A stretch of DNA of 64,000 nucleotides from contig NKYR01000034.1 of NCBI GenBank assembly GCA_003184365.1, positions 271,968-335,967 on the forward strand. Direction: 5' to 3'. Below, piece by piece: positions 24,201 to 35,313 of the stretch. This DNA is from Evernia prunastri. Its lineage: Eukaryota; Ascomycota; Lecanoromycetes; Lecanorales; Parmeliaceae. The translations under genes and the position numbers were made by a program. The notes beneath the pieces are model-generated. The model searched no databases, was not told the DNA's origin, and saw only the letters and a list, made by a program, of their open reading frames with translations. Positions within the stretch are counted from its first letter, which is position 1, and every line of letters starts with the position of its first letter.

Positions 24201-25495
24201 CGACATTAGCTGCTCAGGCAGAAAAGCAAAGGGTCGAAGCAGTCGCAGGGCAGTTCCGGAAAATGGACATTAGCAGGATGAAGAACGATGCCGAAGCTTC
24301 AGATTTTGTCCGCGAACAGTGGCTGGCTCAATTGAATGAAATTGATGAAGCTAGGAGACAGAAGAACGCGGAGCGACAGGCATTGGGCCGCGTTATGGAA
24401 GAGGCAAATGACGCCGACCGCTCGCTGACTTACCTTTCATCCTCTGCTACCAATGTCAGCATGCGATGGCAACAAGGCCAATTTGTTGGCGGTGGAACGT
24501 TTGGATCCGTGTATGCAGCCATCAATCTTGATACCGGATACCTCATGGCTGTCAAGGAGATCCGATTGCAAGATCCGCAGCTGATTCCTACCGTGGCCGG
24601 CCAAATTCGTGACGAGCAGGCCGTTCTCGAGGTTCTCGACCATCCCAACATTGTATCATACTTCGGTATAGAGGTCCACCGGGACAAGGTCTATATTTTC
24701 ATGGAATATTGCTCTGGTGGTTCCTTGGCCAATCTCCTTGAGCACGGGCGTATCGAGGACGAAACGGTGGTCCAGGTCTACGCACTGCAGATGCTGGAAG
24801 GTTTGGCATATCTCCATCAATCTGGCATCGCTCATCGAGATATCAAACCAGAAAGTAAGTCCCATATACATTTCGTTCCTTTGGACTGTCATTAATCACT
24901 TAACCCTATAGATATTCTCCTCGACCACAATGGCATCATCAAATACGTCGATTTCGGCGCCGCCAAAGTCATTGCCCGCCAGAATAAAACACTCCAGCCA
25001 ACCAACGAAGCACCACTCGCCGCCGCAGGTGGTCCCGGCCTCCCTAAAGTTCCAGCAAAGCAGAAGTCCATGACCGGCACTCCAATGTACATGTCCCCTG
25101 AAGTCATCAAAGGCTCCAATGAAGGCCGTCTCGGTTCGATAGATATCTGGTCTCTTGGCTGCGTGATCCTTGAGATGAGCACCGGCCGCCGCCCCTGGGC
25201 GAGCCTCGACAACGAGTGGGCCATCATGTACAACATTGCCCAGGGCAACCCACCGCAGTTGCCCAGCAGAGAGCAGTTGAGTGAGCAGGGCATAGAGTTT
25301 CTCAGGAGATGCTTCGAGCGCGACCCGAAGCGAAGAGCGAGTGCTGCCGAGCTGCTGCAATGTGACTGGATCAGCACAATCAGAGAACAGGTCGTGCCAA
25401 AGGAGCATGGAGGTTCCGATGGTAGTAGTTCGAGCAGTGCGCATAGCTCGAGGCAAAACTCGAGTCATTGGCGATCAAGCGAGGAAGAGGGCTAA
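21266..25495 (+). CDS. SSK2: MAP kinase kinase kinase, Ssk2/Ssk22/SskB type
   Basis: Two exons, 21266..24854 and 24912..25495, give 1390 residues. The 57-nt intron (GTAAGT to CTATAG) splits Asn in the catalytic loop. The first 250 residues are Ser/Pro-rich and disordered, and residues about 250-1040 form the conserved Ssk2-type regulatory region that binds the response regulator Ssk1. The kinase domain is C-terminal: Gly loop FVGGGTFGSVYAA, catalytic Lys1097 in LMAVKEIRL, HRD Asp1192 in AHRDIKPEN, DFG Asp1210 in YVDFGAAK, and TGTPMYMSPEVIKG. In the HOG pathway it phosphorylates the MAPKK Pbs2 during osmotic and oxidative stress, and it also acts under fungicide (phenylpyrrole) exposure. The frame extends upstream to a TTG at 21254; the first ATG is 21266. 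An insertion between DFG and the activation segment is rich in Ala/Pro/Lys. Confidence 0.93.
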
Positions 25496-26990
25496 AGGTC
25501 TTTTTGATTTGCTTGACATACACCCATTTGTCCACGAGAACCTGACCAATGCCGACAGCGTTATCAAGTTACACATCGTGCGCCGATTGTCATTCCTTCA
25601 GTACGGTATTCGCCGCTCGGTGCAGATAACGGCCGTCTCGTATGACCGTTAACCCGCCGCAACCGAGTCGGGTAGACTACCATCACTTACCACTTACCCC
25701 GGCGGATCTCTCCATTATTCCATTGTCCAACCACTGCGATGCCCGGCAATTTTCACCCACCCACAACCGTCTTTTGAAACCACCAAGCTTGCGGGCTCAC
25801 CGAAACTTTACATCTAAGCATCAATCTCTAGCGCGCTGATCGAGCGTTGGCGTTGCATTAGTCCAATCGCTCCTTACCAGATCATCTCGCAAATACGAGA
25901 CTGCACCTTTTTTCCGTTGACGCTTCTCTTTTTTGGGGGGTTGCCCGGGTTGGAAGAGGGAGGGGGGGCCGCTTTGGGGGCTTTGGGTCACGGACTGTGG
26001 GGCACACACCCCACCCGGCGAATTTTTGACGGCAATGGAGGGATCGATAGCGATTGCAAGCGTCGCGGGGAATTTTTGTGGCGACGACCCTGGGGAGTAA
26101 TCATACCGCGGGGCTCGCGCAGTACTCTTAGATGCAGCGATGCAAGAGGGAAGTAAGGCTGGCATTAGGCATACATGATGCATGATGCGAGATAGTAGAT
26201 AGCTGTCTGTCCCAAATGACGTCTCGATGCACCCTCCAGCATTAGAAGTACCCGTTCTCAAAATGATACCAATTGCGGAGTGGATGTTGGCCGTAAGTCA
26301 TTACTCAAAAAGAACAGAACAGTGCGTTACGATTCACCATCAATGTGCTTGTGCGGAAAATGAAAACGGTGTTGGTAATTGGATCAAGCCGCACTATTCG
26401 CTATTTCCCCCCAATTCCCCAAACTACAGAGGATCCAAAATCCCATATGAGAGAATCCATCAATGCCACCTATTCAGAGCCAACCCAATATGCTCCTGCT
26501 TCCGTCCAAATGTGTAATTACAAAAAGCGATCGTAGGCATGCCTGTGTCCCGAAAAATGGAGGCGCCAACAATCGACATGACATGATTAATGCGATAGAC
26601 CCACCAAACTTTCCCTTTCCCTATGCTGTGTACAAGAAACCCAACGCCGTGTAGTGTGTGGTGTGGTACGGTATGGTGAAATCCCGTTCGCGCTGTGCTG
26701 TGGTCCAGCGCGAAAAAGACAATGATTGATGATGGTGGCACGGTGCTATCATCCAGATCCAGCGCGACAGAGATGATGAACGATGTTGATCGGGTACTGC
26801 TGTAAGGGGTATCCTTTTTCGTGCTCAATGCGACGCCGCGCCGAATATGCTCGCTCTCCGTCGAAAAGCCTGCGTGAGAAGAAATGGTGTAGGGAGGCCA
26901 AAAAAAAAGGGCAAACACAAGCTAAAAGCGAAACGCAGTTATATAATTCCATCACCATGACCCATAATGCGTCACATCATCCCTCGTGCT
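25496..26990. other. intergenic region between convergent SSK2 and RSC7
   Basis: About 1.5 kb of 3' flanking sequence. The only notable structure is a very G-rich segment at 25934-25987. The frames present are short and overlap in conflicting directions. Confidence 0.6.
25958..25987 (+). other. canonical G-quadruplex motif
   Basis: Four G-runs (3, 7, 5 and 3 G) are separated by loops of 1, 7 and 4 nt, satisfying the G3+N1-7 rule on the plus strand. More G-runs lie just upstream (GGGGGG at 25935-25940 and GGG at 25947-25949). It lies about 460 bp past the SSK2 stop, so it may sit in or beyond the 3'-UTR. Confidence 0.6.
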
Positions 26991-29453
26991 TCAGTACCCC
27001 GTGCTAGCGGGATACCCCTGCCCTCCAGGCTGATGTCCCCACTGTTGCTGCTGCTGGGATGGCGGTGCCCAGCCCTGCATTCCCGCTTGCTGCGCGGCCG
27101 TCGTCTGTTGATGCATGTACTGCTGCTGACTCGGACTGGCGCTCTGCGGCGGGTACATGGCTCTGACTCCCGTGATTGCTGCAGCTTGCGAGTATCCTCC
27201 AGGCCCGCTGGGCATACCGGGCATGGTTTGGTAATTTGCGCCGCCATGCATGGAAGCGCTGCTCTGGCTGTGATGGAGCTGTGGTTGTGGCTGTGGCTGC
27301 GTTTGTGGCTGCGGATGTCCTTGTTGTGATTGGGATGGGTGGGGGTGGTGCTGTTGTTGCTGTTGCTGGACTTGCTGTTGCTGCGGTTGTTGATGTTGCT
27401 GCTGCCGCTGCTGCTGCTGCTGCTGCTGCTGTTGAGATTGAGGTTGGGCTTGCGGCGGCGGTTGTTGGTGGTGGGTGGAGGGACTGTATTGAGGTAGGCT
27501 GGGATGGTGGGACGAGAGAGGAGATTGCTGAGGTTGAGGTTGTGGGGGTGGGTGGCCCCACATTTGAGATTGGGGGGGAGGATAGCCATATGGAGACGTT
27601 TGTTGACCGTGACCGGAATAGGAAGAGGAGATGGATGAGCGATGTTGTTGTAGCTCAGGACGCATGGATGATGGCATACCGCTGCGGACGGGAGATTGCG
27701 CGTGAGGATGTTGATGGTGTTGTTGTTGCTGATGTGAGTAGGCTTGCTGTGGGCTCATGATGTGGGAGGGTTGATGTTGAAGCATAGATTGCGGATTATT
27801 TCTCAGCGTGCTTGGCGGTAAGTGTGGTGACTGAGCGGCCATTGGGCTTTGGTCAATTGCGTGGGGCGACGAGACTGGTGTCTCACGCTCCCGGTTCCAG
27901 AGGTCGGTCATGATCTTGCTTCGATTCGCTCGCTGGTGAGTGAAATTCTTATTGTTCTCTGCTGCGTTGGAGGACTGATGAAGCACGTCGGTGATAGGAC
28001 TGGTTTGGGTTCTGTCTTGGTAGGCGGGACCGCCCATTTCCTGCCTCGGTCGCTGTATGGTGCCGTAAGCTCGTAATCGGGAATCCTCGGGCATGGGAGG
28101 AAGTCCGCCCATGTAACCCTGTGACAGATTTGGGCTTTCCATTGTTGGGTCTGCGTAGATGATTTCTTGATGCTGGCCAGGTCCTCCAGTGTCAATAGGA
28201 TTGGTGTTCTCAAGGGCGGACGCTGCCTCCCTTGCTTTGCCAGCTCCAGGTCGCTTGTCTCCGGCCATGTCGTCCTCCGTAAAACCCTGCTTTATAGCCT
28301 TCGCTTCCCAATAATCATCTCGGACCCTCCTTCCGTTCTCGATCACCCTAGCACCGAATTGGCGGAACATGGACTTTGCAGTGACGATGGCGATCTGCCG
28401 TGATCTATACGAATAAGGAAGGATCTCTTGGTGGATTAATTCGTCCTTCTCCGCTTGCGAAGCGATGATCTTGAACAGCGATCGGTTCTTGTTGAAAAGT
28501 AGATAAGAGTCCCTGTAGCCCAGAACGCGAGCGCACTCTGTTGCCAGCATGAATCGCTTTTCTCGTCTATGTGCTACGTAGAATGTCCGAATCTTGAATT
28601 GACGGCCTCCCTGAGGGATACCTTGTGCGTTGACCTTGGTCTCTCCTGCGGGGTCGTATTCTCTTGGTATGTATTCATCTCCGTCCGTGGTCAATTGGTC
28701 TGTGGTGTGATCTCTGACTGTCGGCAAGGCCTTGATCACCGTTTTGGTTGGCGTCGACTTCGGTGGAGACTTCTGGGTCCGCACGCCACTCGCGTCTTGG
28801 GCAAGACCATGCGACTGAAGTTGCGGAGTCCTGAGCTGGTCCGGGTTATTATGTGTTACCTGTTGCAAGGCCGGAGAAGCTGGATTCTCTGCGGAGAGCT
28901 TGGGCTTCGGAGGCCTGCCGCGCTTTTTCGGCTTCTGATCTTCTGTGAAACGCGACAATTGTCAGCAAATTCTGATGTTGCTTAAGATTCCTCGCAAGCT
29001 CAAGACCGATCATCTCCTTTGTAGACCGGCAGCCCGCATTGTTTGCTTGGGACACATACCATCTTCGGGTGCACCGCCGAAATGATCGCCACTTGGTTCT
29101 GGTGATCGACTTCTTTTCTGCCCTCGAGAATTTGTATGCGCATTGGCCGCGGACGGGGCCGGCAACACGGATACTACAAAGGAGTGGCCACGGTCAGCTC
29201 ATGCTCTCAGCGGTCGAAAACAACGGCGACGCAACTCGGCGTGGATTACGTTGAGCATTGAGTAAACAAAGGGCAAGGGCCTCTGCGGCTGTCGCTAAGA
29301 GGAGGGCAGAGGCCCTCCAAGCGACGCTCATTGACTGGAGGGAAAATTACCGGGTGTGTTCAATGCTGCTGGGTTGATAGTACCGGAACCATCGATCATG
29401 CTGCCTCCCATACCATTCATGGACGATGATACCGGGAGCGGCGCCGAGTACAT
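26991..29453 (-). CDS. chromatin-remodelling complex subunit RSC7/SWP82 (polyQ tail)
   Basis: Three exons: 29351..29453, 29060..29173 and 26991..28942, giving 722 residues. ATG at 29453 begins MYSAPLPVSSSMNGMGG; the joins are phase 1, producing PEDEDQKPKKRGRPPKPK, an AT-hook-like basic motif. The conserved CRC domain (about residues 160-300) reads DEYIPREYDPAGETKVNAQG, FKIRTFYVAHRREKRFMLAT, ARVLGYRDSYLLFNKNRSLF and FRQFGARVIENGRRVRDDYW. Homologues Npl6/Rsc7 and Swp82 are subunits of the RSC and SWI/SNF remodellers in the nucleus. The C-terminal 300 residues are Pro/Gln/Ser/His-rich with long Gln tracts. The third exon alone has no ATG near its start (only a TTG), which is why the two upstream exons are needed. 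RSC7 versus SWP82 cannot be decided by eye. Confidence 0.87.
27351..27434. repeat. CAG/CAA repeat encoding polyglutamine in RSC7/SWP82
   Basis: On the minus strand a CAG/CAA-rich tract encodes several Gln runs separated by His, Pro, Arg or Val. The longest pure CAG block is near 27409-27431. The plus strand therefore shows a spurious Ala/Val-rich frame. The tract is likely length-variable between isolates. Confidence 0.9.
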
Positions 29454-30653
29454 AGTGGCCAGCTTGACTTAGGCTGGGTGATCGCCACTCTTGTCACACC
29501 GACCGAGTCGGTGCGCCAGAGCGCCCGTGGGGTGGATGGCGGCGAGGTTGTTACACAGCACGGTGATGATTGTTGGTGACGAGGTCTGGCGCGGGTTCGT
29601 CGCATGCAGGGAGTGGTCGCGCGCAAAGAAAGCTTAGGACCCCTCTTTCCCGCGCACTACCTCAACTTTACTTTACCTTTTCAGCCTGCGAAGGTGGAGT
29701 GGAGGCGGACGGGTAGGTAAGCTGGCTGCAAGGCGACAGATAGCCGTTGCGGTTATTGGATGTAAAGATATTTGGTGTGTATAAAGGTGAGTGCGACCAA
29801 TGCAAAAGGCATTTGGTGTATATCGATAATTGACTGGATGCAAGGTCGCGGGGGGGGGTAATGGGATGGTGGGTGTTGATGTGAGAGTCGCCCCAATAAT
29901 AATAATAATAGCAGTCAAGTCGCATTCGATTATTCTTCGGAGGAGGGCGGTGGACGGTGGATGGCTCGGGCGATGGGTAGTCTAAGTAGTTTCCGGCACT
30001 CGATGAGCAGTGTGGCACACAACAATTTCTCACAATTGCTCACCGGGCTAACTTTTAGGGGGGTGTTTGGACCAATTATTGCTTGCTTTGCTTGCTTGCT
30101 TGATTGCTTGCTATATGAAGGCTTGACCTTTGCGTTTCTTGTCCAACATGATTATGATCATCATGATCATCATCACCATCATCATCATCGAAGGGACGAT
30201 CTCGTCTGATGCATACTTATCTCTCGAGATTCCAGTATCCGGGGATTGCTTTTGGTAAATGTGGAGAAAGAGCGAGTGAAGGGCTCGAGGGTTGCTGTGG
30301 GAAGCCGGATTCGGGTCTTTGAACAGAAACACAAGGGCGTTGGTGGATTGATTGAAGGGATAGACGACGAGGCTACTCTGAATCACGACAGGTGTCAAGT
30401 CTGCACACAAGGGATTGCAACACAGAAGTGCCACACAGGTCGGGACTCGCTCTGAAACGATGATCCTCGCCGCTTCGCTTCGCAGCTATTTCCTGTTGGG
30501 GGTTGTGTATGAACCTGGGACGCTCGAGCGAAGAAGGAGAAGAGAGTATGACAGAATAGGTTGTACAAGGCTTGCAGGATCTACCATGGCTTGAAGAGTC
30601 ATCACCAAACATGAACCTGAATGGTTATCCGAGCCGGGCAGACTGGCGCAGTC

Positions 30654-30681
30654 TTTTTTTTTTTTTTTTTTTTTTTTTTTT
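30654..30681. repeat. 28-nt poly(T) homopolymer
   Basis: An uninterrupted run of 28 T, equal to poly(A) on the minus strand. No adjacent ORF, target-site duplication or retroelement sequence was recognised, so origin as a retroposed tail is unproven. The exact length is prone to sequencing error. Confidence 0.9.
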
Positions 30682-31591
30682 CTTTGGAAAAGGATCTTCG
30701 AGGCTTCCTCTGAATGGCATGCCCTGCAGGCAGCAGGAGCCAGAACGTGCAGTTCATGATCCTTTTGGGGCCCGAGAGACTCGGCCTTAGCCTCAAAGCT
30801 CCACCCACACCCACATACATGCCCCTCTCACCCCCCCCTTACATGGCCCAAAAAGGGGTCCTCGTGCGATGTGCAGCTGACTGTCTATAATCGCTGTAGC
30901 CGCCGTTGATGGGCCTAGACCCATCACCCAATACGAGTCAAGTAGCCTGTCAGACGGAGCATTCGCCCGCCGAGGTTCCATGCAATAATATGCATTATTC
31001 CCAGCTATCGTCGGACTCTTAGTCTTAGCAGGTTAGTGCATGATGAAAGGTGATGAATCTTCCCTCTAAGATCTACAAGGTCCATGGCTACGGGGCGGGG
31101 ACGGGAAAATGACGCGATGGCAAAAGGCGAGGAGCGGCATGGGATCTATGGGCAAGGATGATAGCAAATTCAAAAAAGTGTAAGAACTAAGGACTAAGAA
31201 GTAGTACTAATATAACAAGACGTAAAGTAATAAAAGGGAGCTGATTGCATTTTTTGCAGGCGTGATCGGACGGGCACGCCACATATCCGCAGCTCCTTCC
31301 CGAGGGAATCACCCACTCGTAACCTTGTAAGAAAAAAGCTCGAGATGAAGGATTAATTAATAACTAAGAATAATGATCCAAAAGCTGGGCGAATGATACG
31401 TATAACGCAAGAAATGTGCGGGTACGTCGATCGTCTGCGGAAGGGAATGAGCATATCGCTGTCTATCAACTCGGATTGATTAATTAATTAAAGCATGGCC
31501 GCCAGGATTGGTTCAGCCTCGGTCAGATGTCAGCAGTATGAGGGGTAAGCCTATGTAAGACTGGGAATGTGAAAGAATTGGGATATGAAAT

Positions 31592-31644
31592 ACAAGAACA
31601 AGAACAAGAACAACAACAACAACAATAACAACAACAAAAACAAC
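31592..31644. repeat. A/C-rich (AAGAAC)n/(AAC)n microsatellite
   Basis: Three AAGAAC-like units pass into AAC repeats with single-base interruptions (AATAAC, AAAAAC). Confidence 0.85.
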
Positions 31645-31705
31645 GATATGATTATTATTAGATACTGACAAATCTTTTTCTTTTGGTGTAACGAGCACGA
31701 GCAAC

Positions 31706-31730
31706 GTAACACGGTAACACGGTAACACGG
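31706..31730. repeat. 8-bp tandem repeat GTAACACG x3
   Basis: Three perfect head-to-tail copies of GTAACACG plus one extra G. Confidence 0.85.
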
Positions 31731-32260
31731 AGTGAAAAGACGGAGTGAACACGAATAATGTCTGGGAAGTGGTAGGTAAGGTGGTAAGGTACTTTAGTTT
31801 GTAAGTGGTGAAGGCGTAAAAGCAAGCGAAAAAGGCTAGAATTTGCGTGGGGTACTAGTACTACTACCTTAGTAACCTAGCTAGAATTCCAGCGTCGGCC
31901 GTAATTCAATGCCTCGATTGGCTCATTATTGACGGCCAATCAATCATAGCATTGGTCAAACGATCGTCGAGGACGACCGGCGAAAGCGAGGCGGCGTTAC
32001 TCCTGCTGCGCCTTGATTTACTGTAAGTTACTGTAACTATTTTTAATCTGGAATTTGAAAAGCCTCATCTTCCAGTTCTCTTCTCTTCACTTTGTAACTT
32101 AAAGGACTCAGTTGGAATAAACATAACACGAAATAAAGTAAAGGAATACTGTAATCATCATAAGGGGAAATGATAGGGTACAAGGAGGAAATAATAAAAT
32201 AAAGGTGATACAGTAATACCTGTCTAGATGTTCAATTGGACGACAGGATTATCTTCTCTG

Positions 32261-32300
32261 CAGCAAAAGTCAGCAAAAGTCAGCAAAAGTCAGCAAAAGT
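32261..32300. repeat. 10-bp tandem repeat CAGCAAAAGT x4
   Basis: Four perfect copies of CAGCAAAAGT are followed by a diverging CAGCGAGTGG. There is no spacer, so it is a minisatellite and not a CRISPR. Confidence 0.9.
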
Positions 32301-33405
32301 CAGCGAGTGGATCTATTTAATTCATTTATTTTCCGGGAAGTGGTGAGCTCATCCTTTAAAGTAAAGTAGAGAATTAGACTCTTTTCTGTATAGATTGCCG
32401 CGACCCCAAAGGGTGCGCCTCTTCGGGACAAATAAAGAAAGCAAGTAAGTATCGCCTACCTTACTTAACCACTGAACGAGGCGAAAGTTGAACCACTCCG
32501 ATAAGCCGTGTGAAAAATTGGGTTTAATTTGCTCGTGCCAATTGGGGCATGGGTCGTCGACTTTGCCTTGCGAATCCTCGGCGTACATGCATGCATGCTT
32601 ATTGGTACGTAGAGGCTGAATACTCCACAAAGCCAAACATCCAGGCTGCCTTTTGCGAGAAAGGAGAGAAAGACGTCGGATGTGATTGGCCCCGCTGCTC
32701 TACAATCCTCACCGACTCTGCCAAAGGTCTTCACACGACTGCAACGCTGCGAAAGACTAAGAGATATTCGGAACAAGAAAGCACATGATGCGCTATCTGT
32801 CAAAAGTACAGATATCTGCTTGTTTCACGGTCTGCAAGTAAGTAAGACCGGTAGCAGGTTCCGTGGGCATTGACATTGACTAGCCTTGGCCTTCCGTCAA
32901 AACCTAGCCGTGGCCTCCTCTCCAATCTACGAGGCTACCACCGTAGCGTGTCTCTTGAAGCTGACATCAATGGAAAGATCCTGGTGCTGACAGACTACTG
33001 AAATCTGCAAGCTATTCAGCTGCTGCCTGGAAAATGTAGAGCCTCAGACCAAGAAACGAATGACGAGTGAGCAAAAGACTTGGGTACAGTAAAACAGGCA
33101 GATGACTTGGAATCAGCTGAGAGCCTGAGACATGCACAGGACAGCCTCGCTAAGGTAGCGCACAGGCCATCCAGAATCAAGGCCCGTCCCGAATGCGACC
33201 GTGGATGCATATGCATGTCAATGCGCAACATGCTCCTTGTACAACAGTGTCGGTGGACAAAAGAGCAGATTAGAACACGCAAATCGAACGGGAGGTCAGG
33301 TTTCTCTCAAAGATCAGTTATGTTCTAGCTGGAGCTATAGCCAAAAGGCCATCAAGCTTCAGCGCTATCTATGCACACCCAGCAAAACGGCCTTCACCGG
33401 GAGAA

Positions 33406-33455
33406 TCTTGTTGAAGGTTCTCGAAAGCCATCTTGTTGAAGATTCTCAAACGCCA
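33406..33455. repeat. 25-bp imperfect tandem duplication
   Basis: Copies at 33406-33430 and 33431-33455 match at 22 of 25 positions (both begin TCTTGTTGAAG). It lies about 215-260 bp downstream of the SAM synthetase stop. Confidence 0.85.
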
Positions 33456-33580
33456 TCCTGCATTATACGCTGCCCTCTATGTGGATCCCGTGGTCTGTGT
33501 TGAATATGGTAAACTTTTCCAGCGGCCTGCGCCTTGAATTGTTGAAAACAAAGCGCCGGGATGGTATAATCGTAAATGTC

Positions 33581-33650
33581 GTGACATATGGAAATGCATG
33601 TTGAATCGTACAATCGCTGTGACATAAGGAAATGCGTGTTGAATCGTACA
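33581..33650. repeat. 32-bp imperfect direct repeat (period 38) in the SAM synthetase 3' flank
   Basis: Copies at 33581-33612 and 33619-33650 match at 30 of 32 positions; each contains GTGACATA and TTGAATCGTACA. Because they begin only 19 bp past the stop codon, they are probably within the 3'-UTR. Confidence 0.88.
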
Positions 33651-33668
33651 GCTCGTCTGATATTAGGC

Positions 33669-34983
33669 CTAGAACTTCAGCGTCTTGGGCTTCTCCCAAG
33701 CGAAGTCCTGGTTGGTGAAGTGACCGTTCTTCGCGGTCTGGAAGTAGATGGGCTTGGCAAGGTCGAGCTCTTTCACGATGACGCCCGGCCTCATATCAAA
33801 GTTGGCCCGGATAATCTCGACCAGTTCCTCTGAAGACCGATCCGAGGTGCCGTAGGTGTCGACAAACATGGACAATGGCTCGGCAACACCAATGGCGTAT
33901 GACAATTGAACCAACGCGCGTCGCGCCAATTTGGCATGGACAAGGGATTTTGCAATCCATCGTGCGAGATAGGCTGCAGATCGGTCCACTTTTGAGTAGT
34001 CCTTCCCAGAGAATGCTCCACCTCCGTGAGCACCCCAACCTCCATATGTGTCCACAATGATCTTGCGGCCCGTCAAACCGGCGTCACCTTGCGGGCCACC
34101 GATAATGAACAATCCAGATGGTTGCATCTAGAACCTGTAAGCGGAAATTTGAGGTGACATCAGTGAGGATGATTACATGGTAAGTCGTTCGGTCATCGAG
34201 GTACTTGGCGGGGATGACCTTCTGAACGATCTTTTCCTTGATCTCTTTTCGGAGCAACTCGGTCGAGATATCTTCGCTGTGTTGGGCACTGACCACTACT
34301 GTGTCCACTCTTTTCGGCACAACAGCACCGCCATCATGCTCGTACTCAATTGTGACTTGAGTCTTGGTGTCAGGTCTCAACCAGGGCAAAGTACCATCAT
34401 TCCGGGCGTTCTTCATCTCTCTGTTCAGTGCATGTGCATATAGAACAGTCAAAGGTAGATACTCAGGCGTTTCGTCAGTGGCATAGCCGAACATTATGCC
34501 CTGGTCTCCAGCACCTAGCTTTTCCAAAGCCTCGTCGAGTTGCAGACCTTGGGCAATATCAGGGGATTGCTCCTCTATTGCTACGAGCAGGTTGAGTGTC
34601 TTGTAATCAAATCCTTTAGCGGAGTCGTCATAACCAATGTCTTTAATGGCATTGCGAACGATCTTTTGGTAATCAAGATTTGCTTTGGTTGTGATCTCGC
34701 CAAAGATCATGACCATGCCTGAGGCAAGTGTTAGCCACGGTGATAAGAAATGCGTGGGGATGTCGTCAGGCGACACAGATTCTCGGCCAATTCACAACTA
34801 CTTACCGGTCTTCGTGGCTGTCTCACAAGCCACTTTCGAGAGGGGATCAACAGCCAGGCAAGCATCTAAGACTGCATCTGATACCTGATCTGCGATCTTG
34901 TCTGGGTGTCCTTCCCCAACGGACTCCGAAGTGAACAGGAAAGTGGGCGTTTTAACGCCATTTGTGTGGGTTTCGCTGACCAT
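33669..34983 (-). CDS. S-adenosylmethionine synthetase (methionine adenosyltransferase)
   Basis: Three exons: 34806..34983, 34177..34718 and 33669..34127, giving 392 residues, the normal size. It makes S-adenosylmethionine from methionine and ATP in the cytosol, supplying methyl groups to enzymes such as OPI3 encoded later in this window. Signatures are [19 protein letters not shown] (ATP and methionine binding), [15 protein letters not shown] (signature 1), [19 protein letters not shown] (signature 2 and P-loop-like glycines) and [20 protein letters not shown]. The second intron (GTAATC donor, TTCTAG acceptor) leaves the exon joint His/Met-Gln-Pro-Ser, consistent with the family's HxQPSGxF motif. 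The start MVSETHTNG at 34983 is the first ATG. Two direct repeats lie just past the stop. Confidence 0.97.
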
Positions 34984-35313
34984 GATGCTTTGTTTTTGTT
35001 CGAGGTAGTTGTAGAGAGGATCGATGTGGAATGGAGCTCGAAATGTTAAGAGTACAAAGAGTGAGGATATACAGGATGAAGAGAATTTGAAGAGCGGTCT
35101 GGCGTGATAACGGGGGAACAGAACTGCTGGGGTTACACCGGGGCTGAAAAGGCCCCGTCAGCACGGGGGAAAGAAGGGCCTAGCGCCCATTTGATTACCC
35201 CTCCGCCCTCCAACGCTCGGTGAACCTCGGACTTGGATATCATACTAGTATGCTGCATTGGACTGCATTGAACTGCATTGAGTCTACTCATCATCATTCG
35301 CGCCTGCCCAACC
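34984..35313. promoter_or_regulatory. bidirectional promoter between SAM synthetase and GPN3
   Basis: 330 bp separate two divergent ATGs. Near the GPN3 side a 10-bp unit (CTGCATTGRA) is repeated three times at 35253-35282. A GC-rich imperfect palindrome (GGCCCCGTCAGCACGGGG) lies around 35151-35168. No specific factor is assigned. Confidence 0.5.

Larger units (their letters stand above)
29454..33668. other. 4.2-kb gene-free, simple-repeat-rich region
   Basis: The largest intergenic stretch of the window, upstream of RSC7/SWP82 and downstream of SAM synthetase. No frame exceeds about 120 codons or shows a domain. It carries a G-run cluster (29849-29873), an ATC/ATG trinucleotide-rich patch (about 30152-30190), a 28-T homopolymer, AAC/AAGAAC and 8-bp and 10-bp tandem repeats, TTAATTAA runs, and two imperfect tandem duplications near 33.4 and 33.6 kb. 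It could hold a long RSC7 5'-UTR, a non-coding RNA or decayed sequence; nothing visible decides this. Confidence 0.55.

Noticed and set aside
27176..27760. Plus-strand frame of 194 codons rich in Ala and Val
   Set aside because: It is the antisense shadow of the CAG/CAA polyglutamine tract of RSC7/SWP82; its composition follows from the repeat.
30654..30681. 28-T run as the poly(A) tail of a retroelement on the minus strand
   Set aside because: No adjacent reverse-transcriptase frame, target-site duplication or matching element was recognised.
32261..32300. Regularly repeated 10-bp units as a possible CRISPR array
   Set aside because: The units are contiguous without spacers, and CRISPR arrays are not expected in fungi.
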